A stretch of DNA of 64,000 nucleotides from Nissolia schottii (Eukaryota > Streptophyta > Magnoliopsida > Fabales > Fabaceae), in the NCBI GenBank assembly GCA_003254905.1, contig QANU01019479.1:105913-169912 (forward strand), given 5' to 3'. The position numbers and the translations under genes were made by a program. This document shows, piece by piece, positions 36,955-49,644 of this stretch; the stretch's first letter is position 1; each line of letters opens with the position of its first letter. Under the pieces are notes generated by a model, which did not search any database, was not told where the DNA came from, and was given only the letters and a program-made list of their open reading frames with translations.

Positions 36955-37647
36955 NNNNNNNNNNNNNNNNNNNNNNNNNNNNNNNNNNNNNNNNNNNNNN
37001 NNNNNNNNNNNNNNNNNNNNNNNNNNNNNNNNNNNNNNNNNNNNNNNNNNNNNNNNNNNNNNNNNNNNNNNNNNNNNNNNNNNNNNNNNNNNNNNNNNNN
37101 NNNNNNNNNNNNNNNNNNNNNNNNNNNNNNNNNNNNNNNNNNNNNNNNNNNNNNNNNNNNNNNNNNNNNNNNNNNNNNNNNNNNNNNNNNNNNNNNNNNN
37201 NNNNNNNNNNNNNNNNNNNNNNNNNNNNNNNNNNNNNNNNNNNNNNNNNNNNNNNNNNNNNNNNNNNNNNNNNNNNNNNNNNNNNNNNNNNNNNNNNNNN
37301 NNNNNNNNNNNNNNNNNNNNNNNNNNNNNNNNNNNNNNNNNNNNNNNNNNNNNNNNNNNNNNNNNNNNNNNNNNNNNNNNNNNNNNNNNNNNNNNNNNNN
37401 NNNNNNNNNNNNNNNNNNNNNNNNNNNNNNNNNNNNNNNNNNNNNNNNNNNNNNNNNNNNNNNNNNNNNNNNNNNNNNNNNNNNNNNNNNNNNNNNNNNN
37501 NNNNNNNNNNNNNNNNNNNNNNNNNNNNNNNNNNNNNNNNNNNNNNNNNNNNNNNNNNNNNNNNNNNNNNNNNNNNNNNNNNNNNNNNNNNNNNNNNNNN
37601 NNNNNNNNNNNNNNNNNNNNNNNNNNNNNNNNNNNNNNNNNNNNNNN
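36955..37647. other. Assembly gap (693 N)
   Basis: Run of N. Reading frames drawn across it are artefacts. Confidence 1.
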
Positions 37648-40600
37648 AACACATGTGAGGAATATTCTTCTCAATTACAGGACTGACGACCTATTACAAA
37701 ATTTCCCTTAAAAAAATAATAATTTCGCTACTTATGCATCAAAAAATTGTCACATTATATATATCACATAGAGAAAAAAAATATTATAAAGTAAAAAATA
37801 TTATAAAATAGAGAAACAAATATTATCAAACACATAAATGAATAATATTAAATACATGTGTGTCTGTGTACATACAAACAGATAAACAAACATTATCAAA
37901 TACATAATCGAGTAATATTAAACATGCGCATGTCCATACACACATAAATACTCGGTGACAATATTTATTTCTCTGTTTTGTAATGTTTGTTTTTCTATTT
38001 TATAATGTTTATTTTTTTGTGTGGTATACATGAGGTATTAATTTTTGAAATTTACAAATAATATTTTTAAAAAAATAAAGATTTTCAAGTTAAAATCGCT
38101 TATTCGTGAATATCATATCAAGCAAGCTTAGTTTATTTACAAATCAAATGAGGGTCCTTGTTAGGAAGTGTATTTTTTAAGGATGTGTCACCATATATCA
38201 GAATTCTGGTTGTATATATTCAATGAGTTGCCTCTTGAAGTCTTCAGCAGCAGCATTGATTCTTCAGCATATTCCCTTGGCGCTTATGCTTCGTGGCTTT
38301 GGTAATATTAATACACCTATGCCCGCATAATGCAGTTATATATATGCTCCCACACTTCTATACTTAAATTGATTTCATTTAATATATAGTCTTCACTTTG
38401 CTATAACTTGTGTTTCGGCTAGAGAGACATTTGATGGATGAGATAAACATAAATAATTCATTAAGATAATTGATTCAATTTAGGCGTAGACCCATTACTT
38501 GATTGTATGGAACGTTCCAAAATTTGAAGGTGCTGACACATAACTTTACGTGAAAGTTGTATGCAAGTTAGTTTGACATGTTCACATGTCTGATATAGTG
38601 TGGATACTAATACATAAAGACACTCATTAGACATTGTTTCACGTGTTCAAAAGTATATAAATAAAAAGTTTAAGGTTGACCATGTTTAAACGTGTTTAAG
38701 CTATATTCGAAAGTTTTTCGGGCCGTATATAGATCGTGCCTGAGAAAAAAAATATTCTAAATACTAAATAATATATAACAATATTGATCCTTAGAAAATT
38801 AATAAATATTGACACATAAAATTATCTAAAATGCTTCATATATCTTGAAAAGGGCTTAAAAGGAATTGAAAACGGGTAATTTGACATCAATAAAAATATC
38901 AATATATTATTATAATTATTGAATTTTATACACACATATATATATTGTGTCTGTGTCTTGTAAATTTTTGAAATTGGTGTGTCCCTATTTCTTGCGTTCG
39001 TATCAGCGTCGGTATGTCATAGGTTTGAACTTACTTTATGCTTCATGTGATCGACTAATGATAATGGGACAAATAGAGGTTTTCTTCAAAACCCTCTGTT
39101 GGCCCTAGACCTCTTTATCCATGTTTGAGGGTATTCGTGACCTCGTCTGACCCAAAATTTCTTTAATCGGATTTAAGTTATGAAATTTGATTCAGTTCAC
39201 TTTTCAGAATGAGTTTGGGTCATGCTTTGGGTCGACTTGATTCGACCCAAAATCAAATAATTATCTAAAAACTATATTTTTTTAGATATAGTTAGTGATA
39301 AATTACAAAATTGTATACGTCAACTAATATATTTTTCATATCATAATGTTATGTTTATATTAACATGATTTGTTTTGAAATAAGTATCATAAAATATCTC
39401 TTGAATTTTGTTTCTTACATATAAAATTTTATGACTTTATTATATACTAGTGGGTTGCAAGCACGAAATGGCTGTCAATATGGGTTATTAGTAACAAAAG
39501 GCAAACTGAGATGTGAAAATGTAGAAAAAAAAGTGAGAAGTGAGAGTGAGAAGGACGAACATGAAGAGATGGAAAATGGTGGTTGGAAAACGAGATAGAA
39601 AGTGAGTAGTTATTTTTTACGAGAAAAATTGAAAGAAATAAAAATTGCTTACAAAATAAAGTTTAGTTACAACTTATATAAGGGTAAAATGAAAGAAAAA
39701 TATTGGACAACAAAATGGCAGTTATATTGAGAATCCTCTTTATCTAATTGTATAGATAATGACCAAATCTTCAAAAGTAATTTCAAAAGTCAGGTTGATC
39801 CAGTCATTAGTCAGGTCATTATCAAACCATATCAGGGCTTAAAGAATTGGCCCGATCATAAAATTGGGCATGTTTTGGGTCAGATCATACCTGATCCATA
39901 TACACCCTTGTTTGACATCTCTCTTACAGCCTTGTTGGTACCAAGCAATTTCTGCAGTTTGTTAGCATTTAAAAGTAAATTTACTTTTAAGAGTGTCTCC
40001 AATGGTGGTGAGACTACATAGAGTATGTAATGAGCATAAATCCTTAGGAGAACAACACCCTAAAAATTAGCTATTGGAATAAGAGATCCCATTCAACGTA
40101 GTCTCCCCAAGGAAATGTCCCAACGACTGTACTCTATGATACTTTACTTGACAACACTTCATTTGGTCATGGCCAACACCTTGGCCGGTTAGAACCCTCC
40201 GTAGGAGGCACTCTTTGGTTGGAGGGCTCTTAATAAAAACACAATTTTTAGAAGCATAAGTTTGTGAGAGAACCACACCCCAAAATCTAGTTATATATTG
40301 AAGTAGGAGAATCCAAGTCTTTATAAGAAATTCCCTTCGAGGTAGCTTCCTAAATGTAACTCATTACATTTATAAGTTGCTTGTTTTGCTGATGAAAAAG
40401 CTTATAATATATACCTTTAATAAAACTTTTAACAGGTGCATGCAAGAAGTTGCCGTCAAACAAAAGTGGGTTAGCAATACCTAATTAATGAATTGTAATA
40501 TAAGATTTTTAGTCCTAATACATTTTGATTTTTGGTTTTATCTCCTAATAATATTTTTTTTTATCAGTTTTGGTCTTAATTTTTGTCTTAATTTTTTTTT

Positions 40601-41495
40601 GCTTGGTTTTAGTACTTGTCGTCAGCTTGAATTATTAACTGATGACATAATAGACAAAAGTCAAAGTATTAGTCCTACAAGGCAGACACCTAGGATTAAA
40701 AAAAGTATTAAACAAATTTAGTTTCTAATGAAGTTTGAATTTTGGTTTTAGCTCCTACTAACAATTTTCTTTGAGTTTGGTCCTATTTTTTTTTCTTCTT
40801 TGATTTAGTTTTAATCCCTGACATCAACTTGGACCGTTAACACATGCCACACCACCTTTTATTCCATATCACACATTCATCAAGAGGCATGTGACTTGCA
40901 CAAGCCTCTTGAGCCGAACCTGCTCTCCCCTACCACTACGATCATTCTCTTCCTCTTTTCTCTCCCACCACCAAAACCACCAACACTGCTACAACCACCG
41001 TCATAATCACAACCATTGCCAGTACTATCACCACCCTATTTTCTTTCTCTAGAACCCTCCTTCCACTACCACCAACACCATAAAAAATGTAAAAAGGAAA
41101 TATAAAAATCAGAAGCAAACTAGCATATCCCCTTTCTCCAAACCCCCCTATACCACAATTTGGTTCCCAACCACCACTAGTACCCCAAATCACAACACCA
41201 TTGCAACCCCATCCCTACTGCCCACCATTACTCCTCACCACCTTTTCAAAACCTAAACCCTAAAACAACACCACCAACATCAAAATTTTTTCTAGATGTG
41301 TATAACTTAGAAACCATCAACAAGAAAAACAAAAACAGAAACAATAAATAACAAATCTTATCCCCAATCCCTTGCAATCGTTCCCCCGCCACTTCACACT
41401 CCGACAAGAACATCATCATCAATATCCCCTCCTTTTCACTTGAACCAAAACAACAAAATTGCACCTCCTACATTTGGAAAAAAATAAAGCAAACA
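37648..41495. other. Intergenic DNA without a recognisable gene
   Basis: AT-rich to about 40440. From 40500 to 40830 'ttttagtcct' and 'ttggttttagctcct' words recur, like fragments of the MULE-type MITE family. From 40850 to 41300 the sequence is rich in ccaccac/accaccaaca. No terminal repeats could be paired. Nothing codes convincingly. Confidence 0.5.
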
Positions 41496-43921
41496 AGGTT
41501 AAATATGTTTTAAGTCCCTGTAAAATTAAAAATTGTGTTTCGTCCCTAAATATTTTTTTCGTTAGGAATTAGTCCTTGAAAAAAAAATTTGGTAGGTTAT
41601 AGTCCCTATCGTTAGTAGGAGATGTTAAGTGCTAACATGACCGTTAAATATAACACATGACACCGTTAAATGTGACACATAACACGTCACATTTGGTGCC
41701 ACGTAGGAACTAGGAAAATCACTTTTCAAGCAAAAATGGGTTTACATGAAAATTTGGTTCAATGATGAGTTTTTATGCTTTGATTCCAATGAAAAGTACT
41801 TTCTAAATATCCTTAGGAACATTTAATCCACGATATTATTTGGAAAACTCATATTTAAGAGAAATAAGTTTTGGAAGCTATGAACAAAAATATGGCATGA
41901 ACATGAACATGATTTTCACAATAATGATTTGGTTTGGCCATGGAGCTTGGATCATATATTCATTTCCAAATCTGCATGATTATTTCACAACAAAAGAAAT
42001 TAGAGAGAAGATCCACCTAAATGAAGGCAACTTTAATAAAGAAGGGTGTTTTGAAGGTTTTTTGGTGAACTTTATGATGAACTAGGAAGAATGATGTTTC
42101 TTTGATCACTTTGCTTGTGATTGGGTAATGGAATGGTGTTAGGAAGGAAGGAAATTCATGGAGCTTGCTGCCTTGGTGTTGCAAGAAGGCTCGGAGAGAA
42201 AAATAATGAGAATTAGGACTCAAACTTGATGCATTTGACATTGGCTTCATGGAGGCTATTTATAGAGAATTTGGAGGGCATGGGGCTTCTATGCCCCAAA
42301 TTTTAAGTTTGAATTGAGTCAATTTTATTGTGTTATGTGATGCCATAATGTGTGATGAGGTGGGGATGACTAGACACTTGCCTCCTTGGTTGGTGACAGT
42401 TAATTTTGACTCCTAAAAGGGATATGGAAATTTCTTCATTTGAATGCTTGCACTACCTTTTAGTTTCTTTTTATTAATAGCGGTATGATTTGGGTTTTTC
42501 TTCTTATGTGATGATATCATGGTGTGTCATGCTTGGGTTAAAAATTGCCTAAAGAGTTTTCCTAAAGCTAGAAATGGAGTTTTCCTCTTTATGGCTTATT
42601 GTAGCATCATCTTTATTTGATTGTGTTAAATGCAAGATGGCAGGATTTGTTCTCCAATTAATGAGGAATCCTATTTTGATTGGGGCTTCATGTCTTGCTA
42701 ATCTTAATTAGGTTAGTTTTAGGCTCAATTAGGACTAAAACTAATGATGGGGGCATTTTGATAATTTTTTCTTGTTTATGCATCAAATTATGGAAATAAA
42801 TATCTAAATATGTAATTAGATCATGGTTTAATTAAAAAAAATGTGTTTTTCTTGCGCATTTGGATTTTTGGTTAACCTTTTATGCTCTTGACTCGTTTTG
42901 CTCTTAATTAGCCCATTGGCTGGTTATGGACTAATTCTTAATTGATCACTCGTAATTAGTGGGTTAATGAATGTTATAAAATTTGGAAAGTTACATTATA
43001 AATTATACACATTGTTAATTTTATTAATAATTGTTAAAACTATACGCTTTATTTTTTTTAAAGTAATGTACTCTTCCAAGAAACCCCCCAACTTATAATA
43101 TACATATTGTACTAAAGTAGCTAAAGGGGGAGTTTAGGGCCATTTGAAGGTGATAAAAGAAGAGAAGTCGTGGTCCTCATGGGGCGACACGACCTTTCGC
43201 TTCCTCATTCTAGGTTTCAAGTTCAGGTTAGAGCGGCAAAGCTAGACACCTGTAGATACTCTGAGGCTCAAGTAAAGGACAACTTTAAATGAGTAGTGCT
43301 TTTAAGGTTAAATAGATCATAATTATACCTTTAATGAGGTTATTTATAAGTAGGGTAGGAGGCTACCCCAAACTGAGAAATATCTTTCTCAATTAGGGTC
43401 AATTGTCCTTTTCTTGAAAGACAAGCGCCACTAGGGTTTTCTTAAGAAGTCAGCCAAAGCAGGTTTTGGGTTCGACCCAACCCATGTCTAGGGCAACCTG
43501 AGCCATAGTGGCTCAATTGGAGGTTTTTTTTTCTTGTAATGACGGCTCTTATTAAGGAATTAAAAACAAAAATTTGTACTATTTCTAATGTATTTAGGTC
43601 CATTTAGATAAATAGTGAAATTAAGTGATTACATGAAAAGAGCTTTTGACATAATGTCTTGAATGAAGAATAACTTATGAATAAATTATTTTATGTTTAT
43701 ATGCGCATTAACAAAAATACTTATTTTAAATTTATGAAAAAAGATATAAAAGACCTTTTTGATAAATTATATATTTCAACTTAAAAAAAAATTACTAAAA
43801 TTAATTTCTTAGTTAGAAAGTGTTAAGTTAACAGCCAATTTAGTCGAATGAATTGCAATGTGATTTTTGGCTATTAAAAAGCTAAAATAAGTGACGAGTA
43901 ATTAAACAATCCCATTGGATC

Positions 43922-43971
<50 letters not shown>

Positions 43972-45630
43972 ACTAGAAGTAGATAAATACAAGANTTTTA
44001 TTTTGTGTTTCCAACATTAGATATTAAGAATTCTCTATCCACATGTATACACATATTTTTGGAAAATCAATCAAACAACTCTAGTAGTTATGTGTATCAT
44101 TAATGATCCAATGGTTCTTATTATTCCAAGGTTGAGCATCAGATTAACTATCTGAAACTATTACTATCCAATAATGGAAATCTCAGGCCAATAATTTGGG
44201 AACACTATAATTGATTGTATTGATTATAACCTATGGAAAAAAGTGTTATAGCCAAATGCCACTTGACCCGTGGACCTTTTTGCTTATATAATACACACTC
44301 TATGCTCAACTGATTGGTAAATTGATCTCCTAGGTTCCCATACGTTCATGAATAATGATAGTTTTTCGTGTCTATTAATTGTATTCTAATTGGAGTTCAA
44401 ACGCTATTCAAGTTTTTGTCTCTATGACCGTGACTATATGTATGTAACCATACATTTTATGCTGTAGCTGAATATTGCATGGCATGTCCATCTCAACCCA
44501 ATGTTCTATAATTCCTAACTTAAGGGTCACGGGTTCCATGTTTTATCACTATGATAGCAACCCTATTCCTCTCTTTATCTCCATTATTGAGGCTTAAGAT
44601 TTAATTTCTAAAATGATTCATCTACAATACTCTTTTTTATTTTTATTTTATTTTATTTTAAACTACTTGTATAGAAAGTTTACTAGGCTCCAACAAATCT
44701 AACTCAAGTCAATTCGCTCTATATTCTAGAGATAAAGCTTTAACAATGCAAATTTTATCCATCCACTTGTGTTGGATGACCTGACTTCTCGATATGGGAC
44801 TAGTGACATTGCAACTCTTATTTAAAGTCAAATGCCACAATGACTCTGTAGACTATGAACTCCGTGCAACTTCATTCTAGCACTTCTAAATAATCATTTC
44901 CTTGGTCGTCCATCCATGTGATCAATCAAATGTTAAATAACTACATATTGATGTGCGTGGCTAAAGTTTTATTTTATTTTTATGTATATATTGATGGTTA
45001 AAGTTTTGAATATAATTATCACTCTCTGTCTAAAAAAAATTATCAAATAGAAAATGAAGTATGGGTATCAATTTATTCATACAAATTCACTTCATAATAA
45101 TCTTGCGTTAGATTGTTAGGTTAACCCTCTCCCATGAACTAGCTATAGTTTATTGGATTGAGTTATACACACTCAAATCGAAAATGGTATCAAATTAAAA
45201 TCAATCATATGTACGTGTTTGATATTGGGCTACAACAATTCTGCAAACTTAAGAGCATGAACAACTTTCTCCTCATGAATTAACTTTGGGGGTTGAGTAA
45301 GACCCATTAAATTACAATATGATATCAGATCCTATCTTATACTCCCTTTGTTCCCAAATGTTAGACCCATCAAATGTTGTTCCTATTAAAAATAATTTAG
45401 TACCTTAGAATTATTTCTAATTGATTTACTCTTGATTTAATTTGATTATTGTCATTATTACTTTATTCTCTACTTAACCTATAAATAGGCGTTGACTCCT
45501 TTATACTCATATACAACTATGATAATATAACACCGTTATTTTTCTACTCTTTGTCTATTTCTTATATTTTCCATGTCCCTTTAACTCGTTCACTCAAGAT
45601 GTTTAACAGTTTCCAAATGTTACACAATCT
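41496..45630. other. Intergenic DNA with old repeat fragments
   Basis: Starts with a MULE-MITE-like end (ggttaaatatgttttaagtc). A TATA-like ctatttatagag at 42258 in an LTR-like setting may be a retrotransposon remnant. There is an (AT)n run at 43926-43965 and a single N at 43995. No gene was seen. At 45343 one end of a ctccct-type repeat appears, without a partner. Confidence 0.45.
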
Positions 45631-45884
45631 GACGTTGATGGGAATGCGACGGCGGTGGTTGTGGCCGGAGGGAAGGCTGAGCGGCAGAGGAGATAGAGAG
45701 AGATGAGCTGCTACTGTTTTTTCATTTCTTATTTTTAATAAAAATAATTTAAATTATATATTTGATGATAATATTGATGACGTCGATAAATTTTAGCCTT
45801 TGATATATTTTTAATATCAATAAATGGTTGAGATTGGCTCGAGAATTTCCTCTATGGGTTTGAGGCAACTGCATGGGGTCTGCA
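45631..45884 (+). repeat. Dispersed repeat, copy A
   Basis: This is the reverse complement of 46752-47012 over its length: gacgttgatg at the left and gtttgaggcaactgcat at the right. The middle contains ttttaataaaaataattta. Non-coding. The two copies are 870 bp apart in opposite orientation. Confidence 0.8.
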
Positions 45885-46751
45885 TACATATGGAAATAGA
45901 TAATTTCATGTAAAAAAATTAACATGATTTGATCATGTATAGATTTTCTTATTTAATCAGATTGATTTATTTGATCAAATATATATTTTTTCCTTTTAGG
46001 GTGTTTCTCGGCTTTGCCAAATTAATCAATCTGAGTCCACTAGAATAGTATGTAAACTCGAGCAACAAATATACTGAGACTGAATGCCCGGATACACCAT
46101 CACACATGCTCAAATACATAAACTATCTCCAGAGAAATTTTAATGAGGTTTAACCCATATAAGCGAAGCGTTGTTGAGTATTGGTCGTAGTTCTTGTAAT
46201 TTTATTTGCTTGCCCTTATTTGGGTTTAAACTTCATTTAACGAAACCATAAGGAAAAAAGAAAAATGTGTTGATTAAGCTAGATGAACAGAACTCTTACT
46301 TGAAAAACGTGTTTAAACCTTGTGTTCAATATTTATTTTTCAAACTTCGAACATCCACCATTTGATTGTAAAATATGTATATTAATGTTCATGAAAAGTA
46401 AATCCAAATATGTAATCAAAAGTATAATTCAGATCTTATATTCTCCATTATAAATCAAATATAGAAATTCATGGGGAAATTGAGACGTAATTGGCACACA
46501 AGCTAAGAAGATGGGTAGATATGTGCACGCGAAGTGACGAAAAGAATTGCTGATTAGAGAAAGCGTTGTTCAGATTTTGCTTTCAAATGATTATCCTAGC
46601 TGAGAACAACAGCTAGATACAAACAAAAATGGTATAGCTTCTAGGGAGTGAGGTGGGACTGCTCTCACCAACCAAAATAATGCACAAGTGCCACGTAATA
46701 CTAAAAAAAGGAAAGAAAAAGAAGATCAATGATATGGAAAAGGATGCGGAT

Positions 46752-47012
46752 CCTCTGCAATTGCCTCAAACTCACAGAGGGAACTGTTGAGCCAATCTCA
46801 ACTATTTATTGATGTTAAAAACAGATCAAAGGCTAAAATTTATCCACATCATCAATTATATTAAATATATAATTTAAATTAGTTTTATTAAAAATAAAAA
46901 ATGAGAAAAACAGCAAGAACTCATCACCTCTAATCCATAGACCTCGCTCTCTCTCGCCTTCGTCGCTCAGCCTTCTTCCAGCCATGACCACTGCCGCACA
47001 GGCATCAACGTC
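46752..47012 (-). repeat. Dispersed repeat, copy B
   Basis: Inverted partner of 45631-45884. Its left end gatcctctgcaattgcctc resembles the ggatcctct ends of the elements at 9971 and 22918, which suggests a related MITE family. Confidence 0.8.
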
Positions 47013-47242
47013 CGAAGTCGCTGTCGTGCACCCCTTATACTATCTTGGTAATTGTCTTGGTAATTGAGCTATCCTCATAAGTATGACAACTCTCTTTTCA
47101 CGTTTACTACTTATACTATGCAATACATTTGCTGTGAAAATTTTGTATCAAAGTTTTGGTGTCCTTGGTATGTGTCAATGTCACATACTGAGTTTAAAGA
47201 ACACTAGATTGAACTTAAATTTATTTTTTTATCATTTTTTAT

Positions 47243-47548
47243 GGGTTAATTAATTTCTTGCTCTTAATAAATTATAAATTTTATCTGTTTGCCATTAATA
47301 AAAAAATTCTAAGATTGTGTCTCTCATTTTTTTTTTCATATTGTCAATTTGAGTCGTTAACTATTGATGTGACAATTAATTTAATGCATTGGCATGCCTA
47401 TGTTGGCACGTTGATGTGACCAAGTTAATTGTCATAACAGCAGGGATGAAAGCCAAAAAAAATTATTAGAGACGAAATCCTAAATTATATTTATTAAGGA
47501 CAACAAGTAAAATTTGAATTTTCTTAAGGATCAAAAACTTATTTAACC
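47243..47548. mobile_element. MULE-like MITE
   Basis: The left end gggttaattaatttcttg pairs with the reversed right end ggttaaataagtttttgat. The arms continue to match imperfectly inward (taataaatta-aaatttta, tgtctct). Length is 306 bp. A target duplication is not clear. Confidence 0.7.
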
Positions 47549-48997
47549 TTTATATTATATATTTATTCAATTAGGTTGTATTTTTTTATGTACTTATATA
47601 TTTACTTATTCTGGCAAATAAAAAAATACCTCTCTTAATGCTTAACTAAATGACACTCTACCCCGTTCTTATAAAAAAATAAACACTCCACTTGTTTAAC
47701 AAAATGGCGCTCCACCTCATTTTCATAAATAAGTTAATAATATCCTAAAAATAAACTATGAAATTTTCTAATAATTTTTTATCTAATTTATATTAGGTCT
47801 GAATTAAATATTGATTGAGAATTGTTAATTTTTAATAACATCTTAAAAATGTTTAAATTTAAGTTCCTAATATATATATATATATATATAATATTTCTAA
47901 TAACGTCTCTTTATAAAAGGCATAAAATAAATAAATCAAAAGCATTAAAAAATAGAGTAACAAATATAATATAATATAAATTTAAATTTAAATAATATTG
48001 TATTTAACGGAATAATATGAAATCTTTAAGTTTAAAATATACTAGTAATATTTTAAAGTTTAAAATTTTTAATTGAATAATTGTGTTGAAAAAAAAAATT
48101 AAGTTATTTATTCAATAAGTTTTCCCCCCTAAAGGTAAGATATTGCCTTATATAATATGGACGGAAAAAAAAAATACATGAGGTCTCAAGGATTAAAGTA
48201 GAAAAAATGGTTTATCTCATACGTGTTGTTAAGCGCGCGCGCGCGCGCACACACACACATATATATATACAAACTTTGCTAAGAGGAGATACATAAAGTA
48301 AATAAACTAAAACGAAACTCATGGCCTAAATAAATCTAAGACACACCTAGCAATAACCTAAGTGAGAAGTATAAAATAATAGACGATGTGTGCATTATCT
48401 AGGACCCAACTAGGCGAGCACCTTCAAATAATAGAGAATGAATGCACTGGGCTAGGGATGAGACACGAGGGTGAGAAAGGGCGCATGAGGATGAGAATCA
48501 CGCGTTAGGGCGTAGGAGATCGACTACCTAACAGTGCAGCAGGGGCCTTGGCAGCGGTGCCTATCCGTGCCCTAACAAAGCGCAATTTCTTTGTTTAACA
48601 TTTATTAAACAAGTTAATGCAAAGCTAATATAAATATCATGATCTCTTAACTTATTTTATCAATAAATTCAAGTAGTATGTAAATATTAACAATAACATA
48701 GATAGATAGATAGATGCAAAGTTTTGATCTTATTAAGAAGCAATATCAGCATTTAGGACGGAAACCAAAAATTCAGGAGGTACCTCTATCCATACATCAT
48801 AACCAACATATTCGCTAACTTTAGCCTAACACAGCTTATCCCACATTACCCAATGAATCTTCCTAGTATCATTGCTTTGCCCCCACAAGAAACAAGACAT
48901 CGTCTGATTTAGCTCGTTACACAACGACATAGGAATTTAAAAAAAAAAATCCCATTGTATAGGTGGAAATAGCTTGTGCTACTGCCTTAATGAGGAT
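47549..48997. other. AT-rich intergenic DNA
   Basis: No gene. It contains a (GC)n(AC)n(AT)n alternating tract at 48233-48270 and a short (GATA)-like run at about 48700. Confidence 0.5.
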
Positions 48998-49291
48998 CTC
49001 CCTCCGTATGACATTTTTAACTAAAGCACAAAAGTTAAAAAACTAACTAGTTTGCACATACTTAAAAAAATATCAAGTGTTTAGACTAAATTATCCTTGA
49101 ATATTTTTTTGTTTCTCTCCCTATTCTCTCTCATCTTATACTTCCTGAATAGTGCACCCTCTCCAATTAAAGCATATGAGGTAAAACTGGAATACGAACA
49201 ATTTATATTTCCATGATCTAGCTAATCAAATGACAACTAATTTTGAACAACGTTTTGAATAAATAATTTCATCTAATATTGGATGGAGGGA
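48998..49291. mobile_element. Stowaway-like MITE
   Basis: Left end ctccctccgtatgac. The right end ggatggagggag, followed by ta, reads reversed as ctccctccatcc. The CTCCCTCC terminus is typical of Stowaway (Tc1/mariner) MITEs. The TA duplication is visible only on the right. Non-coding, 294 bp. Confidence 0.65.
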
Positions 49292-49644
49292 GTATTAACT
49301 AACAACTAATCATTAAATTGAGTTTTTCACAACAATAAAAATTTTGTTAAACAAGCATCATTCAAAAGTTTTTTCTTTGACAATTGCATACTACTATAAT
49401 AAATACTACTTATTGACTTATCCTTTTCGAGTTTATCACGAAATAGATGTTGTTATAACGAAAAATATTCAAGACTTTTATTTTTTTACTAGTGTACATT
49501 GACAGGCACACGGATGATGATGGTGTGATAAAAAGGTGATGGTAATATATGTAAGTAGAATGGTTAATTTTTTTTTTTTTTTTTGGATTCATGGGTAGTT
49601 ACATATGATAAAGTAGTGAGAGTAGTGGATATGGTAGTTTTCGC

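Noticed and set aside
36810..37686. Long open frames across 36955-37647
   Set aside because: They consist almost wholly of N positions translated as X. They are artefacts of the gap.
45340..45380. Second Stowaway-like element starting at ctccctttgttccc
   Set aside because: Only one terminus is visible. No reversed partner with a TA duplication within the expected few hundred bases.
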